Numbered from the stretch's first letter, positions 23,578 through 35,600 are shown. The stretch is 64,000 nucleotides of DNA from Jaapia argillacea MUCL 33604 (GCA_000697665.1 KL197715.1:1422160-1486159); one strand, 5' to 3'. Numbers and translations: made by a program. The notes: a model not told the origin generated them from the letters alone.

Positions 23578-24377
23578 ATGGCCGGGATTCTACCATATCA
23601 TACTACTCTGGACTTACATTAATTCAACGACGAAAGCTCGTTGGTGGCATTCTTGTCGGTTGCCATGCCAGCATCATCTCTTCCATTGTTGGATTTATCC
23701 AACCACATCGTGGTCTTGGTATCGCGGGTGGATTTTGCGAGCTTTTGTCACAGTCATAACAGCCTGGTACCTCATAACATTGCATCTTGCCTGTCTTTAT
23801 TTGACACGTACTACTCTTGGGAGGCTAGTCCACTGTGACTTGCAAAAAACCAAGTTTTCGAGCATGCCAGTAGGATTATCAGACCTGTATACCGACTTTA
23901 TTTTCGGCCATTATCGTGAGCTGACCTGATTGTGTTCTATATTTTAAGCAGATATTCGCGGATTGAACAAAGTGCCGCATCTGAAAGTGAACCTCTGTTG
24001 CTCTCTAGAGCCGGTGGTTTCATCACCGATAGACGTCCAGGGACATTCCATGGTGATTTTTTCCCTCACCCGGACTACAAATACTCGTCCGAAATCCACA
24101 GAGACATTACTCAACAATCTCTTGCGACAGAGAGGACCACGTAGTAAGTTGACATGGCAGGACATTCCAGCTGGACCGTTACATGCTCCGACTTGGGTTT
24201 CCATTGCATACGGCAAGCGTCCATGTCATCGGAGGGGAGTTCCAGTATTGCACCAGCATGATAGTGAAAAACATCGCGTATTTCCCAGGAAGTGGGACCA
24301 ATAAAGGGAGAGCAAGGGAAGAAGCTGCCCGCTTGACACTGGAATCCCTCCTCGCCGACAACGGAGATCTGGATTAG
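23578..24377 (+). pseudogene. Membrane-hairpin/dsRBD gene, copy C, broken N-terminus, clean dsRBD
   Basis: The first exon aligns with copies A and B but has a 5-bp insertion soon after the ATG and a 1-bp loss in helix 2, so the membrane hairpin (GFIQPHRGLGIAGGFC is still legible) cannot be read from that ATG. Downstream the frame is good: a new linker (SESEPLLLSRAGGF), a 49-nt intron, then a full dsRBD (TLLNNLLRQRGPRSKLTWQD, GPLHAPTWVSIAY). A 52-nt GC-AG intron (gcaagc...gatag) follows, then FPGSGTNKGRAREEAARLTL and a stop at 24375-24377. It has one dsRBD, not two. An alternative start could express the dsRBD alone; otherwise it is a pseudogene. Confidence 0.55.
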
Positions 24378-24399
24378 TGTCTCAGCGCAGGAAAAGGCC

Positions 24400-24674
24400 C
24401 TCTAGCTTCGTGTCTCGCCTCTACGTTCTGCAGTACTTCTTAAGGATGAATTCTGAGCCGCATTCTCGTGGGCTGACCGTTCAATTTCCGGGATATTGAT
24501 AGCGAGGACTTGGCACATTTCGCTAGGGATCATTGTATCGGCCTGGTCGCAACATTTGAACAGAACAACTTCGATGGACATGTACACCACAATCCCACCA
24601 TACACCCGTGCCAACGGCGGACCCCGAAGATCATGCGAACATATCAAACCAGCCATTTGAGACAAGAACTTGAG
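24400..24674. repeat. Array repeat shared with 19840-20110
   Basis: Matches 19840-20110 by eye: AGGATGAATTCTGAG, TTGGCACATTTCGCT and ATACACCCGTGCC occur in the same order in both. It joins the tail of dsRBD gene C to the 3' end of F-box gene 3, so it is part of the duplicated unit. Confidence 0.6.
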
Positions 24675-27021
24675 CTACGGCGAGGACTGAGACGTTGGGA
24701 TACCATCCTTCCACTCCGCCAAACGAGGAAGGTGAATCGTAACGACGAACGGAATAACATCCGTTGGCGCATCCGGGTGCAAGTGCATACTACCATCATG
24801 AACGGATCCCTCATGCCTGCCAAAACCCAGGGATATAGTCATATCCATAGACGTCGGGAGGAAGTGGGCTCACGTAAGATTCCAATGAACATCAAACTCC
24901 ACACCTCCCCCAATGATATGACAGCACGGAGTACAAGCTCAATTCCGGATCCACCAGTCGGTGGCCAAATCCGATTCCGTCAAGCGAATCCAAGTGGTGG
25001 GGTTGTCAAGGCCATGCACGGTGATGGTGTGGTCGACCTGGATGAACAAAGTTGAGTTGAGGTGATAAAGTTAACAATCTCGACTCACTGCTATCCTCCA
25101 GCTAAAGACAAACGCCTCCTCGCCGGGACCACAAGCCGAACAAGCAAACCTGGCGTTCAGTCTATCCATGGCAACAGCTGTCGTCTCGTCAGGGCCCCAT
25201 TCACAGAGGTCAACTAGGGCATGAGCAACCCCAGAAGCATCGGTATGAAACTTGATTTTATTCCCGTCAAAGTTGAAAGGTTCGCATCCCAACGATCGTA
25301 TACATTCTGAAATAGGCCGCTCGTCGGTGTCAAAATATTCTCCAGATTGTCGCGTCATGCATTTATGGGCTAGGATTTGAGGGTATGAGAGTATCTCGTG
25401 ACAACCTGTAGGTCCTGTACACTCGAAGAACGTTGTCGCGAGATGAAGTGGACGGGTGCCGGCCCCATCGGTCCCCAAGTTCGGCGTGGAAGGCAGAAGG
25501 GAGAGCAGTCGACCATCAATCCACCGCCGCCAGTGCGATGTAAACTGTGGCAAGCGTAACCTGAGGGCCGGAACACTGTTCGAGAAAACAGTCTCGTCTG
25601 GATGGTTGATGAGACCGCTGATTTCTTCAGTGAAGCAAAGGTCCGCGGGTCCGGGTATAATCTCTGTAGGAGGTCGAGATAGAACATAGTCACGAAGCAT
25701 TTGAACGATGGTGGCTTGACGTCGAATCATCCGCGCCAGGCGCTCCTTCTGGATTCTATGTTCCCGTAGATCGGTTAACCATGCGGCGAGTGATGGTTTG
25801 ATGTCGTTCCAGTCTGGGAGATTTTAGTAGGAGTATCGGGGCTTGGCCGAAAGAGTCTCGAAAGTATTCGCTTACTCTTGTCCGTCAGCTCCTTGGCTTG
25901 CCATATCAAGCGATGGCGACGCAGCGCACGAGGATTGGATTGCTCCAATGCGATAATATCTTGTTCAAACCCCATATCCACAAGTCGGTTCCGAATACTG
26001 GACCTCAAATGAACATCTTCATGAAGATAAAATCAGTCTATGATACTCACACATCCACCCTTCTCGTTCGCATCTCAGAACGTTCCTGGGTACGTTGCTC
26101 AGCAAGATCCGTCTGGTAGCTCTCGCAACGGGAAGCGTGCTGAAGTTTATGGGTCAGAAACATACCACAATCGACCGGTTTGAGAGATACTTACCAAAGA
26201 AACCTCCGCCATGAAAATCGTTCGCTGCAGTATGAACGACGCCAAACCATCTTCGTCATCTCGCAAGGCTTCGATGTGTTGAAAAACCAAATCGACCTCG
26301 TCCTTCGGACATAAATTCGGACGGGAATCTGGAGGGTGGTTAGTACAAGCAAATCACTGGTTCACGTGGCGCAGGACTGACATCGCTCACGGCGTACTTT
26401 AGGAAGAATTTCGTCCCACTCAGCCTCACAAGGGAAGGAAGGGAGAGTCAGAGAATGAAACTCAACGAAACTAGGATGAACATGTGTCAAGGGGAACCAG
26501 AGGTCATTTGACAAAAAACACACTGTTGATCCAGACACGCTTTACAAGCCCTCCGGCGATAAATCCAAAGTACGACCTGGACACCAGACGTGCCGCAATA
26601 CTAGGCTCGGAGCTAATCGATATCACTACTTCCGAGACCGAAGATCATTATACTCACATGACAATGTGGATCGAACAAGAGCCGAGCATATTGGGGCTCG
26701 GTCAAGTATGATGGGCATTCTGGCAGGTTCTCGACGTTACTACGGGCTTGCTCCCACAACCACTTGGATGAGCTGCGCGCTAATATATTGTGGAAGGCCT
26801 TTGACGTCCAGGTGAGGCGTAGGAGATCTTTTGGATACAGATGTCCGAATATCTAAAGGCAAGATCGGTGGGCGCTCAACCGGGATGGGGATTCGATGAC
26901 TTACTTCGAAGAAGATGTCGAGTGGCATGTCGACCAACTTGGCGAGTTTCCCTCGTCTCCCTTTCACGGCCTTGGTCTTTGGAACGTCCTTCGCGACTCT
27001 GCTAGGTTTGGTAGGACCCAT
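24675..27021 (-). CDS. F-box protein of the local tandem family, copy 3
   Basis: Third paralogue, without the MITE. It starts MGPTKPSRVAKDVPKTK, then VDMPLDIFFE and IFGHLYPKDLLRLTW across the first intron. It keeps the long exon with IIPGPADLCFTEEISGL (25071-25730) and FACSACGPGEEAFVFSW. The exon that carries the CTPCRQ pair in copy 2 seems to have lost 39 bp in frame near 24.97 kb. The final exon ends at 24675-24677. A role as a Skp1-Cullin-F-box adaptor is inferred. Divergence from copies 1 and 2 is small, so the array is young. Confidence 0.63.
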
Positions 27022-28808
27022 TGGCCGCGCGAGGGCTGCTTAGGATGGTGTGATGATGAGAGTAGTGGAAGAGAGAGGATGCAGTGCATCTTGTGTGCCT
27101 CGACTGTGTGGGATAAACGTGGTCCGGAGTATGCACGCTACGCGAGAATACTCGGGTGGCCCTCCTGAGCGCTTATTCTGGCACGAATGGGGAAGCGTAA
27201 TCGGCGTGGGCGTCAATACCGCCAACCGATACTCAGTCGGAAATGAAGGGGTGTGCCCTCGCATCGGAGTTGGGGAGGTTCTCGCAGCCCGATTGTACAG
27301 AATAAGACAGTCCAGAAGGCGATAATAACACCCGGAGCATGTCTTAGGTCCCAATCTTGGTCCCAATCGGTGGAATGAATGTGGTGTGGCGCTTGACCTG
27401 AAAAATCACATGTGCGATCACCCATAGGCTTCCCGAGGTCCATATGATGGGACACAACTCTTGAATATGCTACTCGAGTAGATGTGCGTAAGAATATTGC
27501 GGACCAGGATGTTTCATATCAGTGAATGGACAGGATTCAGATAGACGTCCCTACGTACCTTGCACCAATATTCAGAAATTTTACATTCGCGCCGTGAACG
27601 GAGGGCATAAGTATCACGGCATAAAATAGAAATGGACATTCGCCTGCTGGAAGGGAATAAAAAAATACTGGCAACGTGAGGTTAGGTCCTAATTCAAGCT
27701 CGGCAAATGGAGCTGCACGTCGGACACATGATGTCCCGAGCAGGACCGACCGAACTCACCACAAGGCTCCCGCAGACTTGCGCCGATGACGACCCCAGTT
27801 CAGTTGCTCGGGAATAAATTGGGTCACCGTATTATGTAGCACGGAAGTATGGACGAGATGAACCATTTCTGGGTTGGCTCGGGCTTTTTGGCCGCTATCA
27901 TGACCATCTCCCGCCCGAGGAACTTGAAGAATCCACGATGGTGCTGGGTGTTTGTTTCTCGAGTCTGTTTCTCGAGTCTGTTGCGCAAGCCGCGGGCCGC
28001 CGACTTGGATGAAAGCAGCATTGCAACTCGAGGGTATCGCCAGCTGATTGAGAGACACATTGAAGAAGACATACGAACAAAGGAGAGAGATACTATGCCA
28101 GAGGCCTAACTCGGATTTGGGCATAGGACGATCCAGCACGATTTTGGAGGTGACTGCGTCGTGCGTTGTTCTCATCTCGGAAAGACCAGGAACTACTTGC
28201 GAACCACACGCAGTTTCGTGTCGGAATCATCGAGGCGATCAGATGATGCGACCTCGGGACCATGAATGACAGCACCGACGGTGATAATCTGCGATATCTG
28301 CGTCCTACCCCTCCGAATCTGCGATGCAAATGAGCGCAATCTCCGCTGCTTCATCTCCGTTGTTCATGATCTTAATATTTACTCCCTCCCTTCGAATGGC
28401 CCTCCTCTCCAATTCCCTCTTCGCAGATGCTAGCGTCAACTCAGTAAGGTATTCTAGGCAACGAAGGGGTTGTTCTCTTGCCGCGACAACAATGGCCCCG
28501 TATGATAATTCCGTCACTGGCCAACACCATCCGACCAACACGTGCTAAACACGCCCCAGACTGCATCTCCCTCGTTTTTCTATCAAATCACAATCACTCA
28601 TGTCTTCCAACACGCTGGAACTTGAAACGACTCGGAAGCTCTCGATCTAGCCATCTTCATCACAGATACACGAGGTTATCCATGCATCTCAACTTACTCC
28701 GTCACTGCAACAGCATGCTGCCGTTTCTTTCCTAAACCTCGATTGCTTCAGGCAGTTTAGATATTCGTTTCTGCGGAAAAGCACATCGGATCGATACCAG
28801 ATAGTTAT
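27022..28808. other. Right flank of the array, no firm gene
   Basis: 27022-27700 is the F-box 5' flank repeat. 27800-28000 matches 19620-19850. On the plus strand 27970-28109 reads PRAADLDESSIATRGYRQLI then ERHIEEDIRTKERDTMPEA and a stop, which looks like the end of a coding frame but has no clear beginning. On the minus strand 28305-28460 gives ASAKRELERRAIRREG with a stop, equally isolated. Neither is convincing. Confidence 0.4.
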
Positions 28809-31469
28809 GAGCTTGGGGTAAGTCATTCCTATCAAATCTTGCTTTGGCTCGTAGCTGATCACTCTTTTCGTTATTCAGATTTGATTACGAACCAGGCAGC
28901 GTATGGGACGAAGAAGTTCGTCTCCCTTCACTCCCTTCCTCCGCCTCAGGTTCCTCGGATTCCTACTCCATCACCCGTCCCCTCCCACCCCGTCGTCCAG
29001 CATCCGCTCGTCCTTACCGCGCAACAGGACAATCCCCTCCTCCTTCACCGCCCCCATTACCCGAGCGCCAACATGACCAAACCGCCCGTACCCACCACGA
29101 GTCTCGGAGTAAAACCACCACCCGTCTCTTGACGAAATTGTTAGCCCGTGAAGAACGTTCCACGCAGAAACTTCATTCAATCTACACCATCACATCTAAC
29201 CAACTTGCTCAAGAAACCAATCGTGCCGATTCGCTCACTTCCCAACTCCAAACCGCCCTCGGCCACATCCGAACCCTGACACAAACAAATCGTACACTCA
29301 CCCTCGACGTCACGCGCCTCTCCTCTGAACTAACTCTGTACAAATCTCAACTGGATATCGCGCAGAAGGAGATTCTGAGAGCGCAAGCCGTTGTAGATGA
29401 ACTTGAACAAGCGAGGAAAGAGGCAGAAGAAGAAGCTGCGAAGGCTAGGAGCATTGCGAGGAGGTTTAAGGAGGAAAGATTAGTTGATGGTGCAAGGGAG
29501 GAGGGAAGGAGGGAAGGATTCCGAGATGGTTTGGAGAGGGGACGGAGGGAAGGTCTGAGAGATGCTAGAACTGCCGTAGAGATCGGCAGAAGAAGGTTTG
29601 GGAGGGATATCATCGTCGAGGAGGCTTATGACGATTATGCGGAGGAGGAAGAAGAGCAAGAATCCCCTGCGAGAGCTGCAACTCCTCCTCCGCCCCCTCC
29701 ACGCACGCCTGTGCCTCCTCCAGGTGTAGTATACTCTGCACCACGACCTCCCTCATCGTACGTCTCAAAACTTCCTTGATCGCATTGTTCACCCTACATA
29801 TCTAACTTTGCTCGTACAGGAACCGTTCTCGCCGACCTGCTCCTCGCGTTCACATCCCAGACGTGGCCCAAATTGCTCCCCCTCTCCCACGTGCAACACT
29901 CACCACCCCGCTTCGTCTCGACTCACCACACCACGCTCCACCAAGCCCAACCCCACCTCCCGGTCAACTTTTCAACCAACCTCAACATCCAGAAGTCATC
30001 CGCCTCCGCAACAACGAACAATCCCCAATCTCGCCAACTCATTCGCGTTCACATTCAATCCCTCCTGATGGTTGGATTCCACATGTGGATCCCGACGTCG
30101 ATTCATCGAGGCCGATTCCTATACCTCCTCCTTATCGGTTGTCGAGACCTTTGAGTCCGACGACTTCGCGACGGCGCGAGATGCCTGAACCAATCGTATT
30201 TCCGAATCCCGAGCCTTCCGGTGTAAGAGTGAGGGATTACGCCTTTAGAGGAACCGAACGTGATGCTTATCGACCTCCTCCTGTTGGTGGTGCGGGAGAT
30301 TCAAGTACCACGGCCAACTTGGCACCACCATTCAGACCTTCTTCGAGAACGTCAACTAGAGTGTCTGATTATGATTTGGTTAGTCCTCCCAGGACCTCAT
30401 CGGAGACTCAAAGGCCAGAGAGGAGGAGGAGAGGTGCAAGTGTTAGTGAAGGGGTTTATGACGGTGGCGGGAGTGTGAGTGGAAGAGGGAGTGTGGGTAG
30501 GACTGGGCCCATTGGGATTTATGGTCCGTTATCGGTATGTCGTCCCTTCTCTCGAATGATGGACGTTTGCGAACTCGTTCTACAGCGAATTCAGACACCT
30601 CAACCTCAAGCACAAGCGCAACCTCCCAGGCCCCCACCTCAAGTACAGGTACCTGCACCGCCGCAACCGCCGGTGGACAGAAGTTCGTCGAGGACCCCTC
30701 TGGATCGGGTCTTTAGGAGATTATATCGGAGTCGGACTTCGTCCAGTAATGGTGTACCCCAGATCACTGTCGAGCCACCCGTCAGTCTCTTCCTTTCTTT
30801 CCGTAATACTCCATCTCCCACGTTTTGCCGTATGCTGATCCACCATTTCAGTCTCAATCCAACTCGACTGGCACTCCCACAACGACTGTTACGCGAAGAG
30901 ACCTTCTCAGCCCTGAGCTGGCTGAAAGAACGTTACCACCGGTCACTACCTCTGAAGAAGAACATCGCTCTCAACAACAGCAACAACAGCAATCATACTT
31001 CCCACCACAGCAAGCCCCTCGGCAACAGCAACAGAGGCAACAACAACCGGGCTACGCCCCACCTCATCCCCACTATCTCCCACAAATCCAACCATCACCT
31101 CAAATCCACCACGTCTACCCAATAACAATCCCAGACCAACCGATGCCCGTCCTACTGGCCGATGGTAAACTGCCACCTGGGTTCCAACCTCTTGGACCTC
31201 CGACACCAGGTCTTTACCCACAGACTTCGTCTGAAGCTTCAACCTTTAGGTTTGCCGTACCCCCTTCGCCAAGTGGCGCAAGTCTAAATGCTGGAGGCGC
31301 CGCTAGTGTTCCTTTGCCTCCTTCTACATCTGGGACTGGGGCTGGGGGCAGATCGACTTCGATGTCGATGTCGAGAAGAGGTGGGAGAGGAGAGAGCGAG
31401 GCAGGCTCGGAGGAGAGTGCCCCACTTCAAAGACCATTTTCAATCTTCAACGACTCGACGGCAGGATAA
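28809..31469 (+). CDS. Coiled-coil, Pro/Gln-rich protein, uncharacterised
   Basis: Five exons can be read. Exon 1 is 11 nt (28809-28819, MSLG). Exon 2 is 28879-29757, and the next starts at 29820. A possible 51-nt in-frame intron lies near 30535-30585, another is 30781-30851, and the stop is 31467-31469. The protein opens with a short acidic/Pro segment. A long coiled coil follows (about residues 100-220; for example LTSQLQTALGHIRTLTQTNR), then an Arg/Glu-rich stretch (EGRREGFRDGLERGRREG). The rest is disordered Pro/Ser/Arg sequence with a polyglutamine tract (SQQQQQQQ and RQQQQRQQQ near 30975-31050). I do not recognise it; a scaffold-like role is only a guess. Confidence 0.72.
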
Positions 31470-32099
31470 GTTCCCTTTCCATTCTCGTCCTCATCATTTC
31501 GCATGGATTCCCTTCTCTTTCATTCTGATCACTCCAGGAATGTATTTACAGGCTCAAGCCCAACTCACTCTGTATGATTTCTCTCACCCATGACATCTTA
31601 TGCCTCAGGATACGTTGTATGCTTCGATTCTAAGACCCTATGACTGTAGCTTATGTTTGAATGTTGTACTACCAGAGCGAGTTGGAGGACGTTCATCAGC
31701 GGGCTGATAGAACCCTTGTACACTACCACACGTAGATCTAGAACAAACCAAAAGAAACGCCTGTCTCGAGATGTTGACTACGATACGTTCAATTGGGGTT
31801 AAAGGTCATCTCCTCGACGAATGCGATTACTTAGGGTGTATGACTGCGAAGAGGCCAAATTAATCCTCGACGTCGGGAACCCTGATGCGTAGCTGGAGTG
31901 GAGACAGGAGGATGGTAATGAACCCCGGATGAATCGATAAGGCCCGAAGGGGACGTTAGGGTGATGTCGCAGAAGTTTGACATGCGGCTCCTACACTGAC
32001 ACGTGTGGGCGAAACGCGCGGCGGAGTACCTTCAACCACCTCCGAGCCTTCGTCGGCGTGGGGTCGAGTGGTGACTCAGCTATGTTGTGTTGCAAAGAT
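31470..32099. other. Convergent 3' spacer
   Basis: A spacer of 630 bp between two genes that end towards each other. No open frame has coding character. Confidence 0.5.
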
Positions 32100-33878
32100 T
32101 TATTGAGTGCCAAATCTCGCCAAGGTCGAGAAATTCTCACCGGACGGCAGGGAGCCGATGTCAACGCAACTACATGGACATGAACTGCAGCGATGGCAGG
32201 GGTCGAGCCATTTTTCACCTTCGAGACTTTCCTCCGAGATGATACCTTCGCTATATAGACGAGATCCTACCAGTGGTTGTTGTACCAGTGCGAGGTTGGA
32301 TCTCGTGAACTCGTGTAGGTAATACGAATCGCTGTTCAGGCATAAGCTTCCAGTGAAACGAGTGATTGATGTCCGGGTGGAAGCGCCATCTGTGTGTTGG
32401 GCCGCACCTTCGAATGCATCCGTATGATAGTTGGTGGTGTCGGTTGGAAGGGTGTCTCCTTCCATTGTCCTAGGTCCCTCAATGAAGGAGGCGAGGTCAC
32501 CTGGCAAATAGATCGAACTTGGATGTAAGCGCAAACTTCCGGTAAAGCAGGTAAGAGCTGTTCGAACGGAACGCATGCTTGTCCTGCGAGAATTGGGGAT
32601 GAGTCTAGTCTGGACAGCTTGTTGGATAGATTGTCCATGTGTTAATTGCTGCTTCGAACTAGTGGCAAGGATAACATCGCAGTTTGCCTCGAAGTTCGTC
32701 GTGCTGGCTCCGGGGGGTGAATCTAAAGCTCGCCGTTCTAGACTGTTCGTTGGAGGAGTATCCTCATTTGTGATAATGGCCGAGTCCTGTGGACGGGAGC
32801 GAGTTCGCTTCTTCCGCCTTCGCTTCGAAGTAGACCCAGTTGACACATGGTCGGTCTCAACGGCATCCACCATATCGTCATCTGTTTCTCCGGAAGGGCG
32901 GCGATCCTGTAGAACTGGATAGTAGAAGAGTGAAGGGTAGGATTGAGTCGAGCTCCGAGATGATGGAGAGGTGTGATGACGTACCTGGGAACTCTGTAGA
33001 TTGAAGCATACCACTAGGGGCGGTGATATCCTGGTCACCAACTTCGCCGGTTAGTTTATCTTGCTCTACGGTCGAGATGGCGAAAACGTGGTGCGCTGAT
33101 AAGCTATCTGTCGGTATTGAAAAGGTTGAGTGTCTATGTTGGATATCAACCCCCTCTAATTTGGAAGAGTAATCGGCCTCCTCTTCAAAAACCCTGGCGA
33201 CGATGGGTTTCCCGGCAGCCTTGGTCTCTCCTGGTGAATGACGAAGTGACGGAAGATTTAGAGTGAAGGGATATGGCTCAGGCCGGAGGGCGGTTGTCGA
33301 GCGTAATTTAGGAGGGGGATCTTGCACCGGCACCCGAAGACCTTCCAGATCTCGCAAGAGCTTTGTAGCCTAGAAGCCAGCATACCGAAAATGAGTGTTT
33401 CGGGAAAACGCCAAACAGCGACCTCGCAACTATTATCGCGGAGGAACGGCGTGCTTACAGCTGTTTCGGAAAGACTGAACAGTATTTGAGATCTTTGGCG
33501 CTCCTTCTTTAACTGGTCGAGTAACTCGGTCTGCTGACTGCGCAGTGACATCCCAGAGGACCGTAGCTTAAGGTTCTCCACACGAAGTGCAGATATCTCA
33601 GCACTCAGCTCTTCTACCCGGATCCCCAAGGACGAGTTGATCCTGGAAAGGTGTCAATGGACATCTCAGCACACGGAAAGAGCATGAGCGAACTTTGCGA
33701 TATGATTGTTAACCCCAAGATACTTCTTTTTGGCTGTTTAAAAATAGTGTCAGGGAATTCGAAGTCGATGTCAACTAAACTGGCTGAACCGACCAATATC
33801 AGAATCATCCATCATCTCAGGCTCCCCCATACTGATAAATCGAGTGGAAGTGGGTGATCTTTTCTTGATCGCAGCCAT
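32100..33878 (-). CDS. Shugoshin-like coiled-coil protein
   Basis: Exon 1 (33833-33878, MAAIKKRSPTSTRFI) splices over 49 nt to an exon reading DIDFEFPDTIFKQPKRSIL. That one splices to the coiled coil INSSLGIRVEELSAEISAL then RVENLKLRSSG. This order, an aromatic/basic segment then an Asn-Ser-x-Leu coiled coil, resembles the N-terminus of shugoshins, which protect centromeric cohesin by recruiting PP2A. Then come ATKLLRDLEGLRVPV, a disordered region, a basic patch (SKRRRKKRTRSRP) and a stop at 32100-32102. The C-terminal half contains a repeated unit with TCFTGSLRLHPSSIYLP and TRFTGSLCLNSDSYYLH. I cannot find the short basic shugoshin box, so the assignment rests on the coiled coil only. Confidence 0.5.
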
Positions 33879-34383
33879 GGCTTGCTTGAATTTGAAGATG
33901 GAGGGGAAGGAAGAAGCCTGTCAGGTGGGGTTTATCGCGAGAGTGTGCAGGAATAACTAGTACAAGTTTCGACTTGAACTGTTGTCCTGGGACACGTGTG
34001 CAGCGCCATGCAGAGCCTCCTTGGCATCACGACAACGATGAAGGCGAATTTCCCGTGCCACATGGCCCCAGATACACGCTGAAAACAAGCTGCAACGTCA
34101 TATTGGCAGGTAACGGGGGCACTCAGACTTAAATCAGACTCTGAGAGGTCATGTAAACGTAAATCAGGAGGAGAAAGGGCACCGAGACAGTGAGTCACTG
34201 TGCTCTTTCGTTATATCCAAGAAACCACGCCACGTATCCAGGTGCGAAGCTCGTCTCTTCCACTCGACGTTTCATAGGCAGACCCGAACCCACATGTTGA
34301 GTCGACGATTGTTTACATGTACATCTTTTGAAAGACTCACAACTTGCGTTTATTCAGCCCACGTCGCGTCACGAACCACTGAT
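33879..34383. other. Divergent promoter region
   Basis: About 500 bp between the shugoshin-like gene and the first gene of the second F-box-like family. No coding frame is supported. A leader beginning MLSRRLFTC at 34294 is open but less likely to be the start than 34384. Confidence 0.45.
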
Positions 34384-35600
34384 ATGCATCCTCACGACCC
34401 AACCCACGGCAGTCACTCATTGCCTGTCGAACTGTACCGACCGATTGCTCGTTTCGTCGACGAGAAGAATGCATTATGCATCCTCTGCCTCGCTTCGAAG
34501 ACCTGGTACACCGAGGTTATGCCATCCCTTTATGGGTCCGTTTCCGTTTCGACCGGCAACTACTTGGATTGGTGCAACACAATCATCGAGAAACCATTCT
34601 TGGGCGAGCTCGTTCACTCATTCTCCATCATTTTCCTCCCAAAGCGGAAGCGGGATATCAATTACCTCGTCATTCGCTTGGCACTCGCTCTCCGCAATCT
34701 CATCAATTTAGAAACGCTCGCGATATCCAACGGGGAGGGTTGCGAGATCACCACCTGTCAAGTCCTCCCTGCATTTGTCGCTTGTAGCCTCGATCTTCGT
34801 CGGTTCGATTGCCAGATCCCTTGGCCCTACCCGAGCGACATCATGACCCTTTTCGCATTCCTCGAGCGACGTCCTGGTATCACCGAATTCTACTGCGAAC
34901 CCGAGCATCCAGATCTATACACACCACGAGAGGTCATCGTACCAGTACCGCTCTTGGCCAACCTTACGCACCTCAGCTGCTCTGTGGACCTCTTCACTGG
35001 TTTGACTGTTACCCCCGCGCTTGAGAGCCTACAGGTAGATTGTGGGGCTGGGGTGGAACCACAGCTGCTTTTATCCACGCTAATTCGTGTGCAGAAGACT
35101 CTTCGGAATCTCTGTCTGAGGCGATCCACACCATCACCATTTCTCTTCGCTTCCGAACAAATACTCGCCGGAGATGTCGTTCGTCGAATCGCGGAAGGCG
35201 TACCTATGCTCCATTCACTATGTGTTCATGACGATAGCATGAGGGTGAGTAGCATTATTCGCTTCTAAACACATTCTTACCATCATTACAGACGTACGTC
35301 AGACGCTCACAGCTCGATGATTTGGTCTCATCATTTGCACAATTCCCTCAACTAGAAATCATCTCGTGTAGCAGCTACGCCCATAAGTCCACGGTTCTGA
35401 TCCCCCCAATCGATCCCTTTGCTCTTTCGCCAATCGAAGTTGCCGGGCGCTTTTTGGGGGCGCTTCCGTCTGTTCGCACCGTCACGATCCCGGTTTGGGA
35501 TCGCAGTCAGCTATGCTACGCCAGGTCGGGAGTGTCATCGAGCCCTGTGTTGGGAACTACGTGCGAAGAGACTTGTCTCGGTATGTTCGTTCTAAAGTGA
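34384..35600 (+). CDS. F-box-like protein, second tandem family, copy 1
   Basis: Two exons. The start MHPHDPTHGSHSLPVELYRP was chosen because copy 3 begins MSYDPTHHSPSLPVELYRP; an in-frame ATG at 34294 also exists. The N-terminal 45 residues (LPVELYRPIARFVDEKNALC, then CLASKTWYTEVMPSLY) form an F-box-like motif typical of basidiomycete proteins. The rest has leucine-rich character without a strict repeat. Exon 1 ends at SMR before a short intron (gtgagt...attacag), and exon 2 starts TYVRRSQLDDLVSSFAQFP and ends CLGMFVLK at 35600. It is likely a substrate adaptor for a ubiquitin ligase; the target is unknown. Confidence 0.75.

Noticed and set aside
12784-24377. Reading the dsRBD genes as parts of an RNA virus or transposon
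   Set aside because: No polymerase, capsid, integrase or terminal repeats accompany them. Introns and a host promoter shared with RAD7 point to host genes.
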